Below, one piece after another: positions 11,797 to 18,217 of a DNA stretch of 18,217 nt. The stretch is from JBGCDD01 sp045105075 (lineage in GTDB: Bacteria; Pseudomonadota; Alphaproteobacteria; Rhodobacterales; Rhodobacteraceae), in the NCBI GenBank assembly GCA_045105075.1, contig JBGCDD010000072.1:1-18217 (forward strand). The letters are read 5' to 3'. How positions within the stretch are numbered: the stretch's first letter is position 1; the number at the start of each line of letters is the position of its first letter. The position numbers and the translations under genes are program-made. Under the pieces are notes generated by a model. It had not been told where the DNA came from. It saw only the letters and a list, made by a program, of their open reading frames with translations, and made no database searches.

Positions 11797-12891
11797 TTAC
11801 AATCCTGCGGCCTTTGTCAGGTTCACACGGAACCGATCTCGACGTCGTTGATAGCGTCGTGTCATTTCGGCCGAGGCATGGCCCAGTTGTTTCTGGACAT
11901 ATTGCTCATCCACCTGAGCACTTGTCGCAAGGCCAGCCCGCAGGCTGTGGCCGGAAAACAGGGCCAGTCGTTCGGCTTCTGGCAGGTCGCTTCGGATGCC
12001 TGCATTCAGCACGGTTCTTTTGATCAAGCGCGCCACATGTTTGTCAGACAGTCGGGTATCAAGGGCGCGTTTGTTGTCGCGGCTGGTGCGGCGAAAGACT
12101 GGCCCAAAGTCAATCTTGGCATAGTGCAGCCACTGTTCCAGCGCGTGGACCGGGCATGTTTGCTCGCTGGACCCGCGTGCGATTTCGACTTCACGCCAAC
12201 CGGTTTTGCCTTGCAGACAAAGGATCACGCCTTGGTCCTGAATGTCGATCCAGCCACCGCTGTCGAGCGTGTCATCGCGCCCATGATCAAGGCTGACGAT
12301 TTCTGAGCGGCGCAAACCGCCTGCGTAACCGTTGAGCAGGATGGCCCGATCGCGCAGGCCGCGTAGATCGAAAGGCAGGGTGGCGATCATGGCCATCAGG
12401 TCGTCGGCCAGGATCGCTTCTTTTTGAACGGGAGGGCGGGCGTGTTTGCGTCGAATCCCGGCCAACACGGTTGCGATGTGGCGGTCTTTGCGATCCAGCG
12501 CCATGCCGCGTTGCTGATAGTGCCAGACCAAACCGGACAGTCTGCGTTCAATCGTAGAGACTGCGAGCGCTGTTTCGGTGCCGTTTGGCGTCGCGCAATT
12601 GGCGATGTAGAGTCCGATCAGCTCGGGGTTTGGAGGCAAAGGGTTTGCCCCGGTGCGGCGGCACCAGCGCGCGAAATGAGCCCAGTCTTTGGCGTATGCG
12701 ATGTTTGTGTTTTCGGACGTGGCCTGGCGCGCATAGTCGCGTGCGGCGTCGACCAACCGATCCATAGAGCCATCAACCACGATGGCATCAGCTTGTGATC
12801 GCTCAGAAGGAAACGGGTCGGGATTGCTGGGTTTTGACGTCATTTTGAACATGTATTTCAAAATGTCCGATAATGCAACCTTACTGGACAT
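11797..12891 (-). CDS. Tyrosine recombinase/integrase
   Basis: This protein of up to 364 residues is an intact site-specific tyrosine recombinase. An N-terminal SAM-like DNA-binding domain (about 45-150, TSENTNIAYAKDWAHFARWCR) precedes the catalytic domain with all the usual residues: R194 in GYAGGLRRSE, K229 in LQGKTGW, H315 and R318 in SGHSLRAG, H338 in QLGHAS, and the nucleophile Y347 in TRRYQRR. It would cut and rejoin DNA at paired sites. No Shine-Dalgarno site supports any start; Met1 (12891), Met14 and Met17 (12843) are all possible, and homology-like sequence begins only after about residue 30. It is convergent with parB. The context suggests multimer resolution or integration of the replicon, but no dif- or att-like site was recognised, so the role is open. 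Confidence 0.9.
   Translation of the reverse strand: MSSKVALSDILKYMFKMTSKPSNPDPFPSERSQADAIVVDGSMDRLVDAARDYARQATSENTNIAYAKDWAHFARWCRRTGANPLPPNPELIGLYIANCATPNGTETALAVSTIERRLSGLVWHYQQRGMALDRKDRHIATVLAGIRRKHARPPVQKEAILADDLMAMIATLPFDLRGLRDRAILLNGYAGGLRRSEIVSLDHGRDDTLDSGGWIDIQDQGVILCLQGKTGWREVEIARGSSEQTCPVHALEQWLHYAKIDFGPVFRRTSRDNKRALDTRLSDKHVARLIKRTVLNAGIRSDLPEAERLALFSGHSLRAGLATSAQVDEQYVQKQLGHASAEMTRRYQRRRDRFRVNLTKAAGL
12841..12865. repeat. Inverted repeat across the recombinase start region
   Basis: CATTTTGAA (12841-12849) and TTCAAAATG (12857-12865) are perfect 9-bp inverted repeats around a 7-base centre. If translation starts at Met17 (12843), the repeat covers the start codon and the bases just before it, where a repressor or mRNA hairpin would block expression. 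If Met1 is used it lies inside the gene. The 256-bp gap beyond (12892-13147) shows no gene, DnaA box or dif-like site that I can support. Confidence 0.4.
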
Positions 12892-13147
12892 GATGAGGAT
12901 GCATGGCGAGCAGCGGAAAATGTAAAGATTTGATAGCTAAACCGCCGTCGGCTAGTTCTTGCCATTTGCAAGTCAGGCGACCAAGGGCGTTGCGCAGCTC
13001 ACGTTATGACATCTTTTGGCAGCGATGGGTCAAGAGTTGACGGCATCGGTTTCTTACACGCAACGCGCGCTGTTTTTATCACGTTTCCAGATGTGCAGTT
13101 AAACGCCACCGGTGCGGGTGACGCCTCTGGTCGGGAAAAGAACCGAA

Positions 13148-13609
13148 TTAGTGTCGCTTTGCGGGGCCATTGCTGGTGTCGTCAAACACGCGGGGCAGGA
13201 CCCGGGACAGGATGCCGATCAAGAACGCGGTGCTGATGCCAAAGGTTAAAAGCCCGGTGATCGCGCAAAAGGTGGCGACGATGCGCGCACTGGGGCCAAG
13301 GACGATATCGCCGTAGCCCAACGTTGTGTAGGTGACGGTGGCAAAGTAAAAGCTGGTGACCAAATCCGGCAGATCTGTGATCGCCAAAAACACGACCGAC
13401 CAGGTCCACACCTGAATGGTGTGCGCGAGCACCAGAATGAAAACCCCAAACGTAAGCATTGCGATTACGCGAAGCCGTTGCCGGGCGGCGCCGCACAACT
13501 TGGCCAATCTGGGAAACCAGGGCACGCACAACGCAATGGCACCGACATGCACCAGCGCACAGATGGTTAACAGCCCAGTGCCCAGAAGAATTTGTTGAAC
13601 GGCCCCCAT
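13148..13609 (-). CDS. Two-pore-helix-type K+ channel family protein
   Basis: This 153-residue membrane protein belongs to the simple potassium channel (Ion_trans_2) family. It has hydrophobic segments at about 7-30 and 47-78, a pore helix and selectivity filter at about 83-101 with the signature TYTTLGYGD, and a last membrane helix at about 108-135. A short charged tail (FDDTSNGPAKRH) follows, and no cytoplasmic RCK/TrkA domain is attached, so gating is not evident. Four subunits would make a K+-selective pore in the inner membrane. The ATG at 13609 has GGGGAA 6 bases upstream. It is divergent from the RND operon across 75 bp, so the two may share a control region. Confidence 0.88.
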   Translation of the reverse strand: MGAVQQILLGTGLLTICALVHVGAIALCVPWFPRLAKLCGAARQRLRVIAMLTFGVFILVLAHTIQVWTWSVVFLAITDLPDLVTSFYFATVTYTTLGYGDIVLGPSARIVATFCAITGLLTFGISTAFLIGILSRVLPRVFDDTSNGPAKRH

Positions 13610-13684
13610 AGCGAGTTCCCCGCAGTGTGATTAAGATGCAAGTTGCAAAGACAAAGGCACAAACAACGCTGAGGGGCAATTGAT

Positions 13685-14932
13685 ATGGCGGTGAACAGGT
13701 TACTGGGGGCTTTGGGGCTTTTTGCGATCTTGGTGCCCGTCGGTGTTTGGGCGCAAGAGTCGGCTGTGCGTCCGGCCAAGGTGACGATGGTGAGCGCCAG
13801 CGAAGCCACGATTTCGCGCAAATACCCGGCTTTGGTGTTGCCATCACGCGAGATTGAGCTGTCGTTCAAGGTTTCTGGTCAGGTCATTGAACTGCCGGTA
13901 CGCGCTGCGTCGGATGTGAGCACCGGCGATACCATTGCCCAGATCGACACGCGGGACTTTGAAAACCAGATTGCCCAGCTGCAAAGCAGCCGAGATCAGG
14001 CCACGGCGCAGTTGGACGCGCTGAAAGCGGGGGCGCGACCCGAAGAAATTGCGGCTTTGGAAGCGGCGGTGCAATCGGCTCAAGCGCAGGTTGATCAGAC
14101 CCGTGATGCGCTGACCCGTGCCGAGGAATTGTTGCAACGCGGTGTGTCCACGCGCGCTTTGGTCGAAGGCGCGCAGGCCGAATTTCGCGTGGCAGAAGCA
14201 AATTTGCGCGCCCAGCAGGAACAGCTGCGGATTGGTCAGATTGGGGGCCGCCCCGAGGAAATCGCGGCCAGCGAGGCGGTGTTGCGCGGCATTGATACGC
14301 AGATCAAAGTGGCCCGCGATGCGCTGTCGGACGCGACGTTGACCGCGCCGTTTGATGGCATCATTGCGCGCCGCGACATCGAGAATTTTTCCAACGTTCA
14401 GGCGGGGCAAAGCATCGCGCTGTTGCAAGGGCTGGATGTTGTGCATCTGGCGTTTGACATTCCCGGTCCTGATGTGACCGAGCTGACGCGAAATGGGCCC
14501 GATGCGATTTCCAACATGGCGGTGTTCGGCGCATTGCCGGGGCAGGAGTTCTCGGCGGAACTGGTTGAATTCTCGGTTCAGGCTGACAGCGCGACCCAGA
14601 CCTATCGCGGTCGTGTTGCGGTGACTGTTCCGGAGGGCGCGGTGATTTTGCCGGGCATGGTTGCCAGTGTGATTTCCTCGACCCAAGGCGCCGCAGCCCA
14701 GATCACGGCGCCCTTGTCGGCCATCGCCGCCAAGCCCGACGGTGCTCCGTTTGTGTGGATGGTGGATGACGCGGGCAAGGTGTCGGCGCAGGCGGTTTCG
14801 CTGGGCGAAGCCAACAGCGCAGGTGTTGTGATCGACGAGGGGCTGTCTGACGGCGATGTCATTGTGTCGGCCGGTGTCAGCGAGATCATAGACGGGATGA
14901 TCATCCGACCGATCACGCGAGTCGGGAATTAA
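13685..14932 (+). CDS. RND efflux periplasmic adaptor (membrane fusion protein)
   Basis: This 415-residue protein is the HlyD/AcrA-type adaptor that links an inner-membrane RND pump to an outer-membrane channel. It has a Sec signal peptide (about 1-23, ending VGVWA before QESA) without a lipobox cysteine, so it is not lipid-anchored. Then come a lipoyl-like half (FKVSGQVIELPVRAASDVSTGDTIAQIDTRDF, about 59-90), a long coiled-coil hairpin (about 90-220), the second lipoyl half (LTAPFDGIIARRDIENFSNVQAGQSI), a beta-barrel and a membrane-proximal domain. Both arms of the hairpin carry RPEEIAA.EA motifs (about 119 and 196), showing internal repetition. The permease start lies 4 bases after the stop, so they form an operon. 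No outer-membrane factor gene lies downstream, so a TolC-like channel elsewhere is presumably used. The substrate is unknown. Confidence 0.93.
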   Translation: MAVNRLLGALGLFAILVPVGVWAQESAVRPAKVTMVSASEATISRKYPALVLPSREIELSFKVSGQVIELPVRAASDVSTGDTIAQIDTRDFENQIAQLQSSRDQATAQLDALKAGARPEEIAALEAAVQSAQAQVDQTRDALTRAEELLQRGVSTRALVEGAQAEFRVAEANLRAQQEQLRIGQIGGRPEEIAASEAVLRGIDTQIKVARDALSDATLTAPFDGIIARRDIENFSNVQAGQSIALLQGLDVVHLAFDIPGPDVTELTRNGPDAISNMAVFGALPGQEFSAELVEFSVQADSATQTYRGRVAVTVPEGAVILPGMVASVISSTQGAAAQITAPLSAIAAKPDGAPFVWMVDDAGKVSAQAVSLGEANSAGVVIDEGLSDGDVIVSAGVSEIIDGMIIRPITRVGN

Positions 14933-14936
14933 TCAG

Positions 14937-17900
14937 ATGGATCTCGCTCGGTTCGCTCTTGAAAAACGGCTGATTTCGGCTGTGGCCACGGTTCTTATTC
15001 TGTTGGCAGGGTATTTCGCCTACACGGCGCTGCCCCGGTTTGAAGACCCGGAATTTGTCATTCGACAGGCCCAGATCATCACGCCTTATCCCGGTGCGTC
15101 CGCCGAGGAAGTGGCAGAAGAAGTCACGGAAGTTGTGGAAAATGCGTTGCAGCAATTGCAAGGCGTGGACGAGGTGCGCTCGGTATCGTCGCCGGGGCTT
15201 AGCACGGTGACGGTTGAATTCACGATTGCGTCGACGCCCGGATATCCGGAGCTGGATCAGAAATTCTCAAAGATGCGGGCCAAGATTTCGGACGCGCAAT
15301 CGCAACTGCCGCCCAACGCGCTTGGCAGTCAGGTGTTTGATGATTTTGGTGATGTCTATGCGCAATATTACGCAGTCACCGGCCAAGGCTTTACCATTTC
15401 TGACCTTTATGAATACGCCAAGGATTTGCAGCGTGAACTGGTCACTGTTGACGGCGTGTCCAAGGTTGTTCTGAACGGCGTTCAGGACGAGGTGATTTAC
15501 GTGGAATACGACCCGGCGCGGTTGACCGAACTTGGCCTTGCGCCGTCGCAGATCCAGCAATTGCTGGAAGGGCAGAACCTTGTCACACCTGCGGGGTCGA
15601 TTGTGGCCGGTTTCACACGGCTTTCGGTGCGCCCGGAAAGCGCGGTGGGCTCGATTGATGCCATTGAAAACCTGCTGATCAGCAACACCCAGACCGGGAC
15701 GTCTTTTCGGCTGGGTGATATTGCGTCGGTGTCGCGCGGGCTGAAAGAACCGGCCAGTTCATTGCTGTTTCGAAACGGTGAACCGGCGGTGGGTCTGGGC
15801 ATTTCCAACACGCGCGGCGGCAATGTTGTCAACATGAGCAACGCCGTCAAAGACCGGATTGCCGAATTGGAAAGTGAACGCCCCATCGGCATCAACATCC
15901 TGCCGATTTCCGATCAAGGGGCCAGCGTGAAAGCCTCGGTTGATGACTTTGTGGTCAACGTTGGGGTGGCGCTGGCGATTGTTGTGGGCACGCTGCTGAT
16001 TTTCATGGGGCTGCGGTCGGGCATTTTGATGGGTGGCATTTTGCTGGTGACCATCGCGGGCACGCTGTTTGGCATGTATCTTTACGGGCTCAACATGCAG
16101 CGGATTTCGCTTGGAGCGTTGATCATTGCTCTGGGTATGTTGGTGGACAACGCCATTGTGGTGGTCGAGGGCACATTGGTGCGGGTGCAGCGCGGCGAAG
16201 ACGCCGGCAAAGCGTCACGCGCTGTGGTCAAACAGACCATGTGGCCGCTGTTGGGTGGTACGGTCGTGGGCATCCTTGCGTTTTCGCCTATCGGGTTTTC
16301 GCCGGACAACACTGGTGAATACGCCGGCAGCCTGTTCTGGACCATCGGCATTGCCCTGCTGTTTTCCTGGCTGGTGGCGATTTGGTTGACGCCTTATTAC
16401 TGCGCGCTGCTTTTGAAGCAGGGCAAGACGGACGTTGAGGCGAAAGAGAATGTCATTCTCAAAGCCTACCGGGCGTTTCTGGGCTTTGCGATCCGTTTGC
16501 GCTGGATCACGGCTGGGTTGGCGGTTGCGCTGTTTGTGTCGGCGGTTGGGTTGTTCAGCGCCGTGCCTGCCGGGTTTTTCCCATCTTCCACGCGGGATCA
16601 GTTCGTCATCGATTACTATTTGCCGCAAGGCACGGACATTGCGCGCACCGGGTCTGACCTGCGCGAAATTGCCGAATATGCGCGTGGCTTAGACGGTGTG
16701 ACGGGCACCAACTCGGTCGCGGGTGGCGGGCATTTGCGCTTTATGCTGATCTATGAGGCCGAGGGCAATAATGCGGCCTACGGGCAAATTCTTGTAGATG
16801 TCGAGGATTTCACGATCATCGATGGGCTCAGATCGGATTTGCAGAGCTACATTGATGCGCAATTCCCGGACTCCAACGCCAAGGTTTGGAAATTCGTGCT
16901 GGGGCCGGGGGGCGGGTCCAAAGTCGAGGCGCGGTTCCTTGGTTCTGATCCGGCGGTTTTGCGCGACCTTGCCGGGCAAGCAAAAACCATTTTGTCCCAG
17001 GCCGGGGCGGTTGCGGTCAAGGATGACTGGCGCGAACAAGTACAGGTTGTGCGCCCGGTGATCGACATTGAAAACGCGCGGCGGCTGGGGCTGACCCAGG
17101 GCGAGATTTCAAACGCGATTTACAGCCATCTCACCGGAACCACGCTGGGGGTTTACCGCGAGCGTGATGAACTGCGCAACGTGGTGATGCGCCCGGTCGA
17201 GTCCGCGCGAAACGACATTGGTGCGCTGCGCGACATTCAGGTGTTCAGTCAGGCCATCGGCGGATACATCCCGATTTCGCAAGTTGTCGACCGCTTTGAT
17301 ATCGTCTTTGAGGCGGGCAATCTGCGCCGTATTGACCGCGCGCTGGCGATCCTGGCCCAGGGCGACAATGCGCCCGGTGTCCTGTCGGGTGATCTGTTTG
17401 ACGCAGTGAAAGGCCCGATCGAAGACATCGCTCTGCCGCCCGGTTACGCGATGGAATGGGCCGGTGAATTTGGCAACAGCCAGGAGGCCAATGCCGGGCT
17501 GGCCTCGACCATGCCGCTGGGGTTTGGCGCCATGTTCATCGTGGTATTGTTCCTGTTCAACGCGTGGCGTCAGACGATCATCATCTGGCTTGTGGTGCCT
17601 TTGGCGCTGGTCGGGGTCATTTATGGTCTGGCCGGCACCCAAACCCCGCTTGAGTTCATGGCCATTCTGGGCATCTTGTCGCTGACCGGAATGTTGATCA
17701 AAAACGCCATTGTGCTGATCGATGAAACCGACACCCAGATCGGTGATGGCAAGGCGCGCATGTCGGCGGTGGTTGACGCCGCGGTCAGTCGCGTGCGGCC
17801 GGTTTCGTTGGGTGTTTTGACAACGGTTCTGGGCGTGGTGCCTTTGCTGTGGGATCCGTTTTTCAAATCACTTGCGGTGGTGATCATTTGCGGTCTGAGC

Positions 17901-17987
17901 TTTGCCACGATCCTGACGCTGATTGTCGTTCCTGCGCTTTATGCGATTTTCTTCCGGGTCGGGCAGGGCGAGACAACCCAAGGGTGA
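14937..17987 (+). CDS. RND-family efflux permease
   Basis: This 1016-residue inner-membrane protein is a proton-driven RND pump of the AcrB/MexB type by length and layout: TM1 near 11-31, a large periplasmic loop (about 32-335), a TM2-6 bundle (about 336-480), TM7 near 520-540, a second periplasmic loop, and TM8-12 near 860-1005. The TM4 motif is GMLVDNAIVVVE (D404, N405), so only one of the two aspartates of the AcrB proton-relay pair (VDDAIVVVEN) is kept; a TM10 lysine is present (K922 in GMLIKNAIVLID). This variant is shared by a subgroup of RND pumps rather than being an obvious defect. It works with the adaptor encoded 4 bases upstream. Drugs, lipids or solvents are all possible substrates; the sequence alone does not decide. 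Confidence 0.95.
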   Translation: MDLARFALEKRLISAVATVLILLAGYFAYTALPRFEDPEFVIRQAQIITPYPGASAEEVAEEVTEVVENALQQLQGVDEVRSVSSPGLSTVTVEFTIASTPGYPELDQKFSKMRAKISDAQSQLPPNALGSQVFDDFGDVYAQYYAVTGQGFTISDLYEYAKDLQRELVTVDGVSKVVLNGVQDEVIYVEYDPARLTELGLAPSQIQQLLEGQNLVTPAGSIVAGFTRLSVRPESAVGSIDAIENLLISNTQTGTSFRLGDIASVSRGLKEPASSLLFRNGEPAVGLGISNTRGGNVVNMSNAVKDRIAELESERPIGINILPISDQGASVKASVDDFVVNVGVALAIVVGTLLIFMGLRSGILMGGILLVTIAGTLFGMYLYGLNMQRISLGALIIALGMLVDNAIVVVEGTLVRVQRGEDAGKASRAVVKQTMWPLLGGTVVGILAFSPIGFSPDNTGEYAGSLFWTIGIALLFSWLVAIWLTPYYCALLLKQGKTDVEAKENVILKAYRAFLGFAIRLRWITAGLAVALFVSAVGLFSAVPAGFFPSSTRDQFVIDYYLPQGTDIARTGSDLREIAEYARGLDGVTGTNSVAGGGHLRFMLIYEAEGNNAAYGQILVDVEDFTIIDGLRSDLQSYIDAQFPDSNAKVWKFVLGPGGGSKVEARFLGSDPAVLRDLAGQAKTILSQAGAVAVKDDWREQVQVVRPVIDIENARRLGLTQGEISNAIYSHLTGTTLGVYRERDELRNVVMRPVESARNDIGALRDIQVFSQAIGGYIPISQVVDRFDIVFEAGNLRRIDRALAILAQGDNAPGVLSGDLFDAVKGPIEDIALPPGYAMEWAGEFGNSQEANAGLASTMPLGFGAMFIVVLFLFNAWRQTIIIWLVVPLALVGVIYGLAGTQTPLEFMAILGILSLTGMLIKNAIVLIDETDTQIGDGKARMSAVVDAAVSRVRPVSLGVLTTVLGVVPLLWDPFFKSLAVVIICGLSFATILTLIVVPALYAIFFRVGQGETTQG

Positions 17988-17997
17988 TCGCCCTTGG
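17978..17997 (+). terminator. Hairpin at the end of the RND operon
   Basis: CCAAGGG (17978-17984) and CCCTTGG (17991-17997) form a perfect 7-bp stem with a 6-base loop overlapping the permease stop codon. No T-run follows, so termination here is uncertain; it may only stabilise the mRNA end. The gap to the next gene (17988-18131) shows nothing else that I can support. Confidence 0.4.
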
Positions 17998-18131
17998 CGC
18001 CAGCCCGAAATGCAAAATTCTGCAATTGGAATCTGGATTGGAATGGGACTAGGTTGGCGGCAAGGTCTGAACTTCAAAATGACCGGCGTATCAAGAACTG
18101 GAACAGCGGCGGTGCCGCAAAGGGAGGAAAA

Positions 18132-18217
18132 ATGAGAAAGACTTGGATCGGTGCCATTGCGGCATTTGCATTGGCGGGCACAACCGCCATCGCACAGGAA
18201 TTTCCCGAACGCGAAAT
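18132..18217 (+). CDS. Start of an exported solute-binding protein (probable TctC/Bug family), cut by window end
   Basis: Only the first 28 codons are present. They encode a clear Sec signal peptide (MRKTWIGAIAAFALAGTTAIA, cleavage before QEFPERE). The mature start EFPERE-I resembles the (Y/F)P-x-(R/K)-x-I opening of tripartite tricarboxylate transporter substrate-binding proteins (TctC/Bug), which bind carboxylates in the periplasm. That family call is tentative because of the short length. The start is well supported by GGGAGG (18122-18127) a few bases upstream. It follows the RND permease on the same strand at 144 bp, so it is probably a separate unit. Confidence 0.5.
   Translation, partial: MRKTWIGAIAAFALAGTTAIAQEFPERE

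Noticed and set aside
12848..12860. GAACATGTATTTC near the recombinase start, somewhat like an SOS (LexA) box
   Set aside because: Alphaproteobacterial LexA sites follow GTTC-N7-GTTC, which this does not match; it is better described as part of the longer inverted repeat.
13006..13236. 76-residue plus-strand frame next to the K+ channel gene
   Set aside because: It overlaps the end of the channel gene on the other strand, has no ribosome binding site and no recognisable content.
16082..16108. TTACG-N17-ATTTC inside the RND permease gene, similar to the ECF promoter in reverse
   Set aside because: The -35 box is mismatched and it lies within coding sequence with no gene start downstream on that strand.

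Overview
The window (about 60% GC by eye) reads as DNA from a marine alphaproteobacterium, most likely Rhodobacterales (Roseobacter group). This rests on the protein families and their sequence flavour: RepA/RepB-like partition proteins, a delta-class carbonic anhydrase, a secreted RTX protein and an ECF sigma/anti-sigma pair. A plasmid or chromid is possible because of the partition locus, but no replication initiator gene is visible.

Layout. 1-763: 3' part of a delta-class carbonic anhydrase, followed by a strong hairpin. 842-3087: histidine kinase and OmpR-type response regulator in a translationally coupled pair, ended by a bidirectional terminator. 3172-3705 (minus): exported TPR protein. 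4062-5332: ECF sigma factor and membrane anti-sigma factor, coupled. 5358-5774 (minus): small multi-pass membrane protein. 5911-8145 (minus): large RTX Ca-binding secreted protein with a duplicated internal module. 8596-9162: periplasmic YceI-family protein. 9387-11746: parA/parB pair. 11797-12891 (minus): intact tyrosine recombinase, convergent with parB, with a pair of parS-like palindromes in the 50-bp gap. 13148-13609 (minus): small K+ channel. 13685-17987: RND adaptor and permease. 18132-end: start of a probable TctC/Bug-type solute-binding protein.

The main observation is a shared promoter. Four copies of [G/T]GAATA-N16-CGTAA, all with identical spacing, lie in intergenic DNA and point at the sigma factor, the TPR gene, the yceI-like gene and the RTX gene. 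I infer a compact, self-activating ECF regulon: the sigma factor, held by its anti-sigma factor at the inner membrane, would switch on itself and three exported proteins (two periplasmic, one predicted to be secreted by a type I system). The gap between the TPR and sigma genes carries two of these promoters back to back.

The second point of interest is the partition module. It has parA and parB but no repC-like gene; instead a tyrosine recombinase faces parB, with two near-identical 16-bp near-palindromes between them. No RNA genes, CRISPR arrays or insertion sequences were seen.
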